In this document: positions 1 through 13,300 of the stretch, in pieces
Layout: each line of letters opens with the position of its first letter
How positions within the stretch are numbered: the first letter of the stretch is position 1
NCBI GenBank assembly: GCA_951217055.1
Contig: OX578276.1
Location: 112,437,313-112,501,312 of the forward strand
Direction: 5' to 3'
Origin: Gerris lacustris
Lineage: Eukaryota; Arthropoda; Insecta; Hemiptera; Gerridae
Length of the DNA: 64,000 nucleotides
The notes under the pieces: model-generated
Told to the model about the DNA's origin: nothing
The model's input: the letters and a program-made list of their open reading frames with translations, nothing else
Databases searched by the model: none
Position numbers and translations under genes: made by a program

Positions 1-1171
1 TTTGTGATGATTTAATATAATTTGTTAAAAAAAAGAAAAAAAAAAGTTTAAACAATTTTTCCACAACCACCACCAACATTTTAAAAATTGACAATATTTT
101 GAGCCACCCAGAGTATATTAATATTGCAACAAGAAAAAAAGACATACACAAATCTTTCATACAATTTCTCAGCTTTAATTTATGACCTAAAAAAGAAAAA
201 TAGTTACTTTTTTTAATGATAGAGGTCTCTCTAAATGTTGTGACTTTTTGTAAAAATTATAAACATTTGATCTTTGTCCTGCAAGATGAATTTGTAATAT
301 ATTTATTACACACTTTAAATAACAACTTTTCTGATATATGTTTCCCTTACACCCTCTACACATAACATTTAAAAATAGAACAGCTGAATTACTACTCTGT
401 CCCTTAAATACATATAAAATAATTATAGAGACTTATGTAGGAAGTGACTTGACTAGACAGTGAGCTCCCCTCCCCCCCCAACAACCAAAGCAAGCCTGAG
501 CTAGGTGGAGGGCACCGCAGGTGTTGTCACTCATTCTCTACAGACTGTTGATCCAACCCCTTTCTAAGTGTCACATCGGCGTGGAAAACAAAAAAAATGA
601 ACAATGAAAAACACTAAGTTGGTTGTGCACGAGTTTTTGGCACGTAGCTCCATTATCGTCTCTGACCACCCCCCCCCCCATATTCACCCGATTTGGCACC
701 AAGTTACTTTTTTTACAAAGTGCAACATTTTGCTTCGGGGCACCATTTTAGGGGGCTTGGATGGCATAAAAGCAGCGACGACGAGGCAGCTAAAGAGCCT
801 TAAAGTAGAGGACTTTCAAAGATTTTTCAACAGCGTTGGGCCAGTTGCGTTTTATCAGGGGGGGGGGGGGGGAGTACTTTGAGGGAGAAAAAATTGTTTT
901 AAATGATTAAATGTAAAATAAAAAAATTACTACGTATGTTCCCAAAAATCTGGAATTCTCCCATTCATAGTTCTGGCCTCTATAATACTTGTATCATTGA
1001 GTTTATTGTCAATTGCCTTTATAATCATCACACAGAAGGGAAAATTATTTTAACCTGATTCTTAAAGTAGCCTAATTTATGTAGCGGATGTATTAGTGAT
1101 CAATGATTTTCCAGTAAATCTCTTTGCTAAATGTATTATTTTTTTTTTTTTTTTAATTAATCTTATGTTAG
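1..1171. other. Intron sequence upstream of the first visible cortactin exon
   Basis: AT-rich non-coding sequence, read as the intron before the exon at 1172. Apart from a mariner-like relic (604-850) and a G-run near 861-872 I see no coding signal. The T-rich stretch at about 1138-1154 followed by an AG serves as the polypyrimidine tract for the next exon. Confidence 0.6.
604..850 (+). pseudogene. Mariner-type transposase C-terminal relic
   Basis: The translation carries, in order, a block like the mariner HEFLA region, then DHPP, then a degraded copy of the stretch leading to the DFF/FPKLK region, then an IKAATTRQL-like block and VEDFQRFF. This order matches the C-terminal third of mariner/Tc1 DDD transposases. 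The catalytic region upstream is not visible, the DLAPCDFF-like core is scrambled, and the frame runs into a poly-G tract. This is a dead fragment in an intron. The family assignment rests on motif order only. Confidence 0.6.
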
Positions 1172-1337
1172 AGTGCTGTAAGCTGGGAACATAAGGAAAA
1201 TGTACCGAAACATGCCTCTCAGACTGACTATAGGACAGGTTTTGGAGGAAAGTTTGGTGTTCAGACTGATAGACAAGATAAATCAGCAGTTGGTTGGGAT
1301 CATGTTGACAAACTTCAAAAGCACCAGTCACAAACAG
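1172..1337 (+). CDS. Cortactin: Cortactin exon: end of one repeat plus a full repeat
   Basis: Begins [10 protein letters not shown], the second half of a cortactin repeat whose first half is in the preceding exon outside the window. It continues KHASQTDY, then a full repeat [20 protein letters not shown], ending HQSQT in phase 1 at a CAG|GTAAAT donor. The acceptor is TTATGTTAG. Confidence 0.93.
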
Positions 1338-4300
1338 GTAAATTAACACATTTTTCAAAAAAAAAAAATTATAATAATAATAAAACATGAGTGAGTGAAA
1401 GAGAAGAAAAAAATGTAGAAACCAATGATAAGAATGTATATATTTATCAGGGCCGTTTCTAGGTGTTTTGCCGCCCTAGGCGAGAATTTAAAAATGCCCC
1501 CCCCCCCCCCCCCCCCATTTTCCAGGTACGAAGAATTAATGCATTATATATTAAAGAACTTGTATTTAACAATGAATAATACAACAAATCAAACATAAAA
1601 AAGCTCTATTCATAATATTCTACTTCATTTTTAAATTTGTCACGTATAATAATCATATGAAATGCGATTTTTCTTTTTTTTATGTAGTGTTCTTTTATTA
1701 ATTTGATATCAAATTAATAAAAGAGCTAATTTTAGGGTTTCGTTCATAGTTCTCGAAACCCTTATGACGAGCCTTATCCCCCTCTCAAAAAACTATATAA
1801 CGGCTGGTCCTAAAATTTTGAAATAATTCATGCTCTCATTGTGGGGCGATGAAAATTCCGGGAGGGAATTCCCAATTTTTAAAAATTTTCCAATTTTGAG
1901 CGCGTAAATGTGAAGTGGGCCCAATTTTTTTTAATTTTGAGTGGGGTATCAAATCAAGCTGCTAAAGAATGCTTTTTTGGTTTTGAGTTAAAATATACCA
2001 AAATAATCCCCCTACCAACCTAAAATACATACATCCTAAAATTTTGAAATAATTCATGGTAATATCTCATGGTGGGACGATAAAACTTTTATGAAAAAAT
2101 GTAATTTACCTTGTCGTTATAATCGATAAAAAACATTTTTTTTATTTTTTTTATTTTTAAGTTTTTGGTAGTTTTCATACTACGGAAAGTTAAATTTTAA
2201 TTTAAATCAAATTATAATTATTATTAACTACGGGAAACAGACAGTGAAAAATACACTCCTGTGCCGGGATTTGAACCACGGGCCTCTATATTTCCAGTAT
2301 AGCGCTCTTCCATCTAAGCTACGCAGGAGAATGATTTTTCACTACCGTAATCGATAACTAGTCCCGAATCCAAGCTTTCAATATTCATATACATTTAGAC
2401 AGTCAAATTTTATGACATTAGAACTAAATCAAGAATTAACGCTTATAATTATAAAGTACTCATTTAGTACCTGTACCTTGTACAATCAATTCGAAATTCA
2501 ATTTTTAAGTTTTTGGTAGTTTTCATACTACGGAAAGTTAAATTTTAATTTAAATCAAATTATAATTATTATTAACTACGGGAAACAGACAGTGAAAAAT
2601 ACACTCCTGTGCCGGGATTTGAACCACGGGCCTCTATATTTCCAGTATAGCGCTCTTCCATCTAAGCTACGCAGGAGAATGATTTTTCACTACCGTAATC
2701 GATAACTAGTCCCGAATCCAAGCTTTCAATATTCATATACATTTAGACAGTCAAATTTTATGACATTAGAACTAAATCAAGAATTAACGCTTATAATTAT
2801 AAAGTACTCATTTAGTACCTGTACCTTGTACAATCAATTCGAAATTCAATTTTTAAGTTTTTGGTAGTTTTCATACTACGGAAAGTTAAATTTTAATTTA
2901 AATCAAATTATAATTATTATTAACTACGGGAAACAGACAGTGAAAAATACACTCCTGTGCCGGGATTTGAACCACGGGCCTCTATATTTTTCACTGTCTG
3001 TTTCCCGTAGTTAATAATAATTATAATTTGATTTAAATTAAAATTTAACTTTCCGTAGTATGAAAACTACCAAAAACTTAAAAATTGAATTTCGAATTGA
3101 TTGTACAAGGTACAGGTACTAAATGAGTACTTTATAATTATAAGCGTTAATTCTTGATTTAGTTCTAATGTCATAAAATTTGACTGTCTAAATGTATATG
3201 AATATTGAAAGCTTGGATTCGGGACTAGTTATCGATTACGGTAGTGAAAAATCATTCTCCTTCGTAGCTTAGATGGAAGAGCGCTATACTGGAAATATAG
3301 AGGCCCGTGGTTCAAATCCCGGCACAGGAGTGTATTTTTCACTGTCTGTTTCCCGTAGTTAATAATAATTATAATTTGATTTAAATTAAAATTTAACTTT
3401 CCGTAGTATGAAAACTACCAAAAACTTAAAAATTGAATTTCGAATTGATTGTACAAGGTACAGGTACTAAATGAGTACTTTATAATTATAAGCGTTAATT
3501 CTTGATTTAGTTCTAATGTCATAAAATTTGACTGTCTAAATGTATATGAATATTGAAAGCTTGGATTCGGGACTAGTTATCGATTACGGTAGTGAAAAAT
3601 CATTCTCCTGCGTAGCTTAGATGGAAGAGCGCTATACTGGAAATATAGAGGCCCGTGGTTCAAATCCCGGCACAGGAGTGTATTTTTCACTGTCTGTTTC
3701 CCGTAGTTAATAATAATTATAATTTGATTTAAATTAAAATTTAACTTTCCGTAGTATGAAAACTACCAAAAACTTAAAAATTGAATTTCGAATTGATTGT
3801 ACAAGGTACAGGTACTAAATGAGTACTTTATAATTATAAGCGTTAATTCTTGATTTAGTTCTAATGTCATAAAATTTGACTGTCTAAATGTATATGAATA
3901 TTGAAAGCTTGGATTCGGGACTAGTTATCGATTACGGTAGTGAAAAATCATTCTCCTGCGTAGCTTAGATGGAAGAGCGCTATACTGGAAATATAGAGGC
4001 CCGTGGTTCAAATCCCGGCACAGGAGTGTATTTTTCACTGTCTGTTTCCCGTAGTTAATAATAATTATAATTTGATTTAAATTAAAATTTAACTTTCCGT
4101 AGTATGAAAACTACCAAAAACTTAAAAATTGAATTTCGAATTGATTGTACAAGGTACAGGTACTAAATGAGTACTTTATAATTATAAGCGTTAATTCTTG
4201 ATTTAGTTCTAATGTCATAAAATTTGACTGTCTAAATGTATATGAATATTGAAAGCTTGGATTCGGGACTAGTTATCGATTACGGTAGTGAAAAATCATT

Positions 4301-7300
4301 CTCCTGCGTAGCTTAGATGGAAGAGCGCTATACTGGAAATATAGAGGCCCGTGGTTCAAATCCCGGCACAGGAGTGTATTTTTCACTGTCTGTTTCCCGT
4401 AGTTAATAATAATTATAATTTGATTTAAATTAAAATGATAAAAAACATTCTGACCCCCTGGGACCAATAATTGGTACATTGAATTTGGGAGCCCTCTGCC
4501 ACTAGGGGCCCATAGTTACGCCACTATCACATGAGTACTTTCAGATATAATTGTAAATAAATTTATTTTTGGGCACAGTGAAAGAGAAACAAATGAGCGC
4601 AGACGGTTGAAACTTACATAGGACAAAAAATAGGCTAATTATGAAACATTCGTTAAAATGGGATAAGTACAATTTTTAAGACCTGTTGGTTCGCAAAAAT
4701 TGTGGACAGACCGGCAGACATCCTCGAACCAGAAATGTTTCCTGGTGTGTGCAACGAACTTCTGCATTTTAATTTTTGAAATCGAAATCGGCGACATGAA
4801 AAATGTTCTTACTTCAGAACGATCGCATAGCTTCAATTACTTTTGGTAAGTTCAGAAGCAAAAATGATTCAAACACTAAAATATTCGATTTTGTACTTTT
4901 TTTACAAAAATAAAAATTTACACCGTTGGAGAGGTTGGGAAATTTACTCGTGAAAAGACAGTGCAAAAAAAAAAACTCCCCAAATATAATACGTGAATAA
5001 ATCCTGTTCCCGTTTACTTCCATAAATAATACTCGGTGTAAGGGGCGGCTTTCTTTATATTAATTTATGAAATTCACATTATTACTTTTACACAAAATTT
5101 TAAGAATTTGTTTCATTATAAGTAATTAATTTTAATTATATTCTTGAGGAAAAGGCCGGATTTTTGCAAATACCGTATTTATGTTTATAATAATTATGTG
5201 TTTATGACAGTACAATAAATATTTAAATCAAATTTATAGTACCGTCATTTAATTATTTTATTAATTAGGCTAATAAATTAATAATAAATTAGTAATTTCC
5301 CCTACCTTTAAATAAAATTATTCTACAGTACAAAAATGCAGGTAAATTACTCACTAAAATATCAATATATGTTCAAAATATATGTTCAATAATTAATAAA
5401 TTAAAAAAAAAAAAAAAATAGACTATGTAGTATGTACCTACTTTCTAGAAGAACAAATTTTTAATATGAAAGTGAAAACGCAACAACCTTGCCCTAGAGC
5501 TATAACAATACAGAACTGAGCTTGATTTTTTTTTTTTTTTTTTTTTTATTATTATTTATTATTTTTTATTTTTAAGGGTAGAAAAGGTAACAGCTATAAA
5601 TAAAGGGAGGAGACATTGGTAAGAAAAGAAAAGAGTTCGAGAATAAATAAAAAGACGGTATGACAGGGGAGGAAAAGGTAATATAAGGGGGGAGGGGGTT
5701 GTTAGGAGAGAAAGAGAAATACATATACAGCAAAGACAATTGACAGAGATGGATGTAGGCATGACTAGTTAAGGTTAAGGAACAGATTTCCTTATCTAGT
5801 AAAGCTAATTCATACACACATCAGATTAGATAAGATAATCGAAAAAAAAAAATTATTTTCGTCTCAGTCTTTTTGTCAGTAGGTGTTATATTATTATTAT
5901 TACTCAAATAATAATTTTATTTAATACTTTTATCTATCTACATTATACATGTAAAACATTTTTTTTAAAAAATCATCATTTTTACTCATAACACCTAACA
6001 TTTTCTTTCCTTTTTTTCTCCTACTATTTAAAATTTTTTCGCCGTTTAATTTCAAATTATTTTTTGCCGCCCCCTAAATTTTGCCGCCCTAGGCGGCCGC
6101 CTAGTCTTGCCTAATGGTAGAAACGGCCCTGATATTTATGTATTACTCTGTAACAAATTTTTTGGGAGTAGTGTAAAAAATAAGTGTTTAAATCAGAGTT
6201 GAGAATGTTATGAGTTCATGACTCAGTTTTTTTTACTAATTATTTTTACTAATGTTATGTTAATATAGCCAATTATTATTTAGTAATAACCTTAATTCCT
6301 GTTTTTAATTTCTCATATATTATTATGTATCTATTTCAGATCGCAATATTGGAAGGGGTTTTCTTTAAAGTTCATTTTGAGCAAAAATTATCATAGAAAA
6401 TATAGTCCTATTCTCAATAGTATAGGAGCTATAAGCAAAGTAGTCTATTAAAATTAATCGACCTTTACCTTAAAAATTTACAATAACAAAAAATATTAAT
6501 CTTGGAGTACTGTGACGGCGCAAAAATTCTATTTTAAGATTTTTATGGATTTACACGTTTTGAGGTCATATCAGTCCAAAATAGGGGTTAAGAAAAAGTC
6601 CGTCTGTAGTCTGTGGAATCAAGTAGAGCCTAAACTAGCTACAGCACTGATTTAGATGAAATTCGGCGTACATGTTTAGTGAAATCATACCCTGAGTCAA
6701 AATCGATTAATGAATTTTAGCTCTAAATTTATGAGCGGAACTCCCCCAAAAATTCTGAAAACATGTGAAAACCAATTATTTCTCAAAAACGGTTCCCACA
6801 ATTTTAATTTAAACCTTCTAAAATGTTTTCCATTTAAACACGAAGATGTAAGGTTAGTTATTACTCGAAATCAAAGTGGTCATCCGTCAAGAGAGAAACT
6901 AACATCAACTTGATTTTTTGTCTACTGACTAATTTTGTACTCTAGATATATTATAATATAATCAAATCTGGCTCCAACTAAGGTACAAAAAATTTATAGA
7001 TTCAAACTTGTAAATCTCAAAATCAGTAGCTTTTTGTGCTATCAGTTTTTCAATAAGACTTACCATTAATTTATAAATAATTTTTAACGTTGGGTCTGCC
7101 ATTTTTATTTTTATATTTTTAGGGGGGATAAAAATAAAACTTTTTTGATTTTTCTTTCAGTTACATGGCTATAGCTACAAGTGTACTAAATTCTAAGTTT
7201 GTAGCTATTATGGAAGTCACTTATAATTTGCATGATGAGTGAACGAGTAAGTAACAAAAATGTCAACTTTGAAACTCTCCCCTGTTGAAAAGGCTGAATA

Positions 7301-10300
7301 TTTAGGGCTCAATTTTTTACAGTGTCCTAAGCTACTTAAGCTTAATCTGTGTTTCAAATTTCAAAAGCTCATCGTAAGAGGAAGCAGAGATATGAGGGTG
7401 GGAGACACCGGGTAAATTGGTTCAAGTAAAAATACACTGTGTGCTTACAGGAACTTGGCCTTTAATAAACTAGTTTTGATTAAAAAATAAATTGGCTGAG
7501 TATGTGCTGAGTGTGTGCTAAAAGCACTCACAAAGGGGCTGTAGGCAAATTAATCAACAGGACAAGTTTTTTGCCACCATAAAAAGGGCGGCAATTTAAA
7601 AGTTTGTTTCAGCTAATTATTTAACAATTTATTACAATGATGTGAAAAAAATCAAAGAAATTAAACTACTCCGAAGTTTCTAGCCTAAACTATTCCCAAG
7701 ATAATACGTTTTTATGATTTTTGTTTTTTTTTTGGGGGGGGGGGGATTTTTCTCACGAAATGAGACATATGAAAATTCTTAGATAACTATTCTTTTTTTG
7801 ACAAAGAATTATTATGATCTTTTGTAACTTGGTATACTTTTGAAGATTGACAAGCTTAGGAATGTATAAGGGTCCTTGTTTTTGCCTACGGACCCTGAAA
7901 TGATCAAAAGAAACCAGTCTTGAAAATAATTCTGATAGAATCTAGGTTTAAATTGAGAGTTCAATTATACTGCTTTATGACTTCTTTTAGTAGCATTTTT
8001 TATTTCCCGATACATCATTTCCTTCTTTTTTTATTAAATTATTAATTTGATTTTAGACTATGCAGTTGGATTTGGTGGCAAGTATGGTGTACAAGCTGAT
8101 AGGCAAGATAAATCAGCAGTTGGGTGGGATCATGTTGAGGCAGTTGCCAAACACAATTCACAAACTGATCACAGTAAAGTACGTACAATATATTACTTAT
8201 ATTTTAACCTATCCAAAACAGATTTATTGGTTCTAGTGAATAATACCAAGATTATGGTCTTATAAAAATATTCTAGGAATGTGAGGATGTCATTCTTCTT
8301 CTTGGTTATGTCAATCATAAACTCTTTGTTGTATCTTTATCTTGGTATTGGATTATTCTCTCAACATTTATTTTTTTATATATTGCTTTTACCATAGAGT
8401 AATGACCAACCCCATGTTATCTGAGCGAGGGGCGTGGGTATAAGGCCTAGGGCTTGTGGCCTAAATCCTGGGGCAATGGGCCTTAGCGAGCAAGACAGGC
8501 CTTTTGGGCCTGGGACGGCAGCCTGTTGCTAGGAGCCTAGGGTATAGCTGATAACTTGGGGCATAGGGCCTAGGGCTTGTGACAGAGTAAGGAGCCTGGG
8601 ACATGGAAAATTAGGTACCTTTAGAACACAAACAAACTATAAATATTATATGTTAATGACGTTAGGAAAAGCATTTTCTATGTTTTATAGGTTAGGACGT
8701 AGTCTGTACTATAATTTGTTTTTACAAATATGTAATTTTTAAAAAAAAGAATATATAATCTTAGTATAATTTTATACTTGATTGAGGAGCCTAGTATCAA
8801 AGATAGACATAAGGCATTTTTTTAATGTTTTAATTATCAATTTTTTATTAAGTTTTGTTAATCTAATATACTTTCTTAATTATGACTAGAGAGGTTAAAA
8901 AAAGAAACACAATACTTTCTTACAACCGAATACACACTTTTGTATATAAAAGTGTGATATTCCTTTGTCCCAAAGCATATTGGACTGAATATCCCTTTGT
9001 CGAAATAGGTATATAGACTTAGGGATATAAACTCTTCTGTATAAAAAACAAAAATGGGGCCCTTTTCTATAAGAGTACTGACAACCCTACTTTTTAACTT
9101 AATATTATATTAAGTTTATTATTAATTAAGTTTTCAGAACTTCTAACTAGTTTTAAGTCTATTTAGAAGGAAAAAAAAAAATCACAGCTATAGTATTAGT
9201 AGAATTAGAGCTACTGTTTTTCGGCTCTTCTGTAAAATGTTGAAATCTGTTTATGTCCGTCATTGCTACTGGCTCCTTATACATTGTTCTTAATAAATTA
9301 CCAGTTTGGCTCATGGGCCAAATGATCTGTTAAATAAAAGATTCTACCACCGAAGAGCAATTAAAGCAAGCAGCTTCCCCTCATTATACTTGTTTACATT
9401 TTTAAATGGCAATTAACTGTTTGTGGTGCTTATTGCTTGAAAGAGAGATATACTTGGTTAAATTGATTGTTTTCATCAACTAGAATGTTCCTTTGAAGTA
9501 TTAGTTTTTTAATAGTAAGTAGTTTGGGTTGTTTCCTTATTAAATGATTCTTATTGGTAAGTAGGGTCTAAAGGAAAAAATTTGAAGCTCACTTTTGCGA
9601 TATTTCGACCCCTCTTTGGGTCATCTTCAGGCTGACTAGAAGATTACTATTTCATCCTTTAGTTTTTATAATGTTAAATTTCCTCTAACCTAGGTGGCTA
9701 TTGTCAAGACAGACATGCCTTGAGAGGTTGTTTTTGGTGAAAAATTAGGAATTTTTAATTAGTATTTTTTAATAATAAAGTGTTGACTTGTAACAAATAA
9801 TTGTACTGACAATCATAGTAGTCCCCAGGCCACTATAAGAAGTGAGTCGCTGATTGATAAAGTTTTCTTACCTTATGGAATCGCTTATTTATGCCGTGTC
9901 CACCGATGAATTGGGTATATGGTAACTGGGCGCTGGGCCATTTATTTTTTGTTGACATGCCAAACTTGCCCTTCTGCGGGAACATTGAAAAGAGATAGAT
10001 TAAGTTTTGATTTTCACAGGATCGTTTAATTAAATTATTTCAAAAAAAGTGGTAAAGGTGGCCACCGATACGAGTGGGCCGTTTTCTTTTCACGTCCCCG
10101 CAGAGCGATATGTTTTGGGCGGTGGCCACCCCAAACGGCCCACTCTTATCGGTGGCCACCTTTACCACTGTTTTTGAAATAATTTAATTAAACAATCCTA
10201 TGAAATTCAAAACCTTATCTATCTCTTTTCAATGTTCCCGCAGAAGGGCAAGTTTGGCATGTCAACAAAAAATAAATGGCCCAGCGCCCAGTTACCATAT

Positions 10301-13300
10301 ACCCAATTCATCGGTGGACACGGCATAAATAAGCGATTCCATAGGTAAGAAAACTTTATCAATCAGCGACTCACTTCTTATGGTGGCCTGTGGACTATAG
10401 GATATCTATGGAATTTTAAGGAAACATCAAAACAATTGACATCAGCCACCTAGGTTAGAGGAAATTTAACATTATAAAAACTAAAGGATGAAATAGTAAT
10501 CTTCTAGTCAGCCTGAAGATGACCCAAAGAGGGGTCGAAATATTGCAAAAGTGAGCTTCTAATTTTTTCCTTTAGACCCTACTTACCAATAAGAATTAGT
10601 TTTTTACTTCACTAAGAAAGCAGCAGTTTTTTTCTTTCACATATGACTCTTTGTTTCAGGGATTTGGTGGAAAATTTGGAATTGAATCGGACCGTGTAGA
10701 CAAATCAGCTCATGATTTTAATGATGTGCCACAGCCTGTGGGTACATCTTACAAGAAGGAGCAGCCTAGTATTGGTATTTTATTTTTTTACAATATAGGT
10801 TACTTCATAATATAACATCATTTATTTTAAATAGTCCAAAAGAATTAACCCAAAATCAGGAGGAAAAGGAAAAAAATTGTTTGTTGATTAAATCATTCAA
10901 AAAAATATTGATAAGACAAAAGGATAAGTATCCCTTTTTTTAATTCCGAAATCTACTTAGAATAAATGAATTATTATAATTCTTTAAAAAGAAGGGAGAA
11001 CATGGATGCCACGTTGTAAAACCAAATTTTTATTTTGATCTTTAGTGTAGGGTTGTCATACTTTTTAATTTTTTAAATTAATTTATAAAATTAAAACTCA
11101 TTCCATAATAAATTTATTTTGTCTTTTGATTTGATTAATTCAACAAATGAATAGTCAAAAGAACTTCAGGACAAAGGGATTATTCATACTTTGATGGTAT
11201 GAATTATCGTATCTACATAGTTCATGTTTTTTTTATATAAGAGTTTATTTTTTCTAATGTTTGGTCCAATTATTTGTACTTACTTTCATTGGCCATTCTA
11301 TTTCCTTATTAATGTATCATTTAGTAAAAGTAATTTGTTGTATCTATATTAGTGCAGATAGTCTCATGAAGGAAATAAAAATAACTTATTTTTATCCCCA
11401 AAAAACTTTAATAATACTGACATATAAAAATAATTATAATGTATTTAAACTCATAATCTATTCTTAAATGGTAATTAATTTAAAAGCTTAGCTAAATTTA
11501 TCTTATTCATTTTTCCAGGATGACAATAAATATTTAACAGATGTCATTTAAAATGTCTTTTCACAAGTTAAAATCAATATGTTTACACAAAAAATAAAAA
11601 CAAACTTTTGTTTTTCTTTTAAATCCAAATTGCTCAAGTTTTTCCTTTTGTGACTTTGTTTGGAGTTAATGGATAATCTAAGGGAGTCCGGGGGAATGTC
11701 GGGTGTGCAGGATCAGTGAAACCGTCGAACCTTCGAGCCAAATTCGAGAACCTCGCCAAGGAGGAAGAGGCTGAGGCCAAGAAAAGAGCTGAAGAGGAGA
11801 AGAAGAGAAGGAAGGCGAGGGAACAGACGGAGGAGAGGGAGGCCAAGGAAAGAGAAGATAAACGGCTAGACGCTCTCAAAGAACAAGAAATGGCTACACC
11901 TTGTGAAGAACCTCAGGCACAAACCCAGCCTAAAGTAAGAATTCCCCTCATTATTTCATTTTTAATGTTGCAAATCTGGCAATTATATGCCTTTAATGAA
12001 TTTTTTGTTACATTTTTACATTTTACCTTTTTTTGTTAAAAACAAATTGCAGAGCATCAAAGCGAGTATGTCCTAAATATTTGTGAACTACTACTAGTTC
12101 ACAATATTTAAAGGAGCTTTAAATTTTACTCATTATGTGTATTACAAAGTAATTAGTGGGTAAGGTAATGCCAAATACCCAAATTCCTAAATTTATTTTT
12201 ATTTTACCTTTAAATTAGTATTTTATTTTATCTTGTTTGGTGAACTTTTCAGCTATATCACGTTGTGAGATTTCAAATTATGTTATAATTTTATTCTTAA
12301 TATGTATTGAACTCTATGTTTCTAGGCTGAGAAGCGAATGGATGTAACTGAGAATGAGGCTATGAAAGAATCCATTAGCAGTAATACAATAAGCTCGGAG
12401 GAAAGCAGCAGTAGTTCTGATAAAGTCTCTAGTGTGGTAAAGGTTCTTTTCATCTCTGATTCTTTCTTACCTAGTTCTTAAGTTAGTACTAAGTTTATAT
12501 ATTTCATATCATGTCATAAGTATTTTTGGAATAATTTTTTTTCTCCTTAAAGCCAAGGTATAATGACCATTAATGTAAATAAGTTAGGGGTAAATATGTC
12601 GTATCTGATCCACTTAATGGTAACAATGCACTTGAACACCCACCTATTTATAATTGTCCAATTGACTTGGGGGTTTTTTTAAACTGTTCCTTTTTACAAT
12701 TTAACAACTTTTAACCTGTCACCATTTCGGTATGAATAGTTTTTTTTTTAAATATATATAAAATATCCACTCACGTACTTACAGGAAATTTTGGAAACCA
12801 GGGGGTTTTTAAGGGTGGGGGATTCACTCAGGATAGCCAAAAACCTTCAAAATGGTTGAATTAAAAAAAAAAAACATAATAATAATATAAATTTACAAAA
12901 TAAGAAATATGAACCAAATTATTTCGTGAAGTTTCGATTACCCGATGTTAAAACCCGTAAGGTAAACAAAAATAAATTCATTTTTAATTCCAGCACATAA
13001 TAGATATTTAAAACATATGCTCTCACAAACATTTTTACAATCAATTATAATATTAAGGGTATATTGATATAATCGATTATTACTCATACACAATATTTAT
13101 TAGGGCAATGGGATGTTATAACTTTTATGTACAAAAGTGTGATATTCCTTTGTCCCAATGTTTATTAGACAAAATATCCCTTTATGGTAATATTTATTTA
13201 GATAAAGGAATAAGTAAAGTAGAGATAATATCCCTTAGTCTAACTACCAAATAAGACAAAGGGATATTAAGTCCAATATGCTTTGGGACAAAGGAATATC

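Larger units (their letters stand above)
2155..4436. repeat. Inverted tandem array of 348-bp tRNA-bearing units
   Basis: The unit repeats at exactly 348 bp: the junction before the tRNA-like gene falls at 3253, 3601, 3949 and 4297 on the + strand, and its mirror at 2333 and 2681. Units before about 2985 point to the - strand and those after to the + strand, so the array is a giant palindrome with arms of about 800 bp around a truncated unit. Copies are nearly identical, which implies recent amplification or gene conversion. Each unit has one tRNA-like gene and about 275 bp of AT-rich spacer. A GATAAAAAACATT motif lies next to both array ends (2125-2137 and 4437-4449). Confidence 0.9.
1448..6131. 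mobile_element. hAT-like non-autonomous element with 8-bp target duplication
   Basis: Inverted ends start CAGGGCCGTTTCTAG and finish in its reverse complement. The left end continues GCCGCCCTAGGCG and the right end mirrors it. It is flanked by a perfect 8-bp duplication ATATTTAT (1440-1447 and 6132-6139), the target-site length of hAT transposons. No transposase is visible. The interior carries an inverted tRNA-bearing array, fragments of other repeats and low-complexity DNA. It sits in a cortactin intron. Confidence 0.8.

Noticed and set aside
1077..1388. 103-aa - strand ORF
   Set aside because: Overlaps the cortactin exon in antisense and is otherwise low-complexity.
2256..4374. Calling the tRNA-like genes functional tRNA-Ser(GGA)
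   Set aside because: No long variable arm and a weak T stem; internal promoter and terminator alone do not show aminoacylation.
2155..4436. CRISPR array reading of the regular repeats
   Set aside because: Units are 348 bp, include tRNA-like genes, occur in both orientations and lie in an insect-type genome; no spacer pattern.
5559..5817. Ser/Leu/Pro-rich ORFs on the - strand
   Set aside because: They come from a purine-rich low-complexity tract inside a hAT-like element; no start context, splice or homology support.
10513..10540. Calling the CTGAAGA…GAAA motif an active hammerhead ribozyme
   Set aside because: An extra base separates the core from stem II, and stems I/III with a cleavage site are not evident; kept only as a candidate motif.
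11634..11879. Ser/Leu-rich - strand ORF
   Set aside because: Antisense shadow of the cortactin coiled-coil exon.
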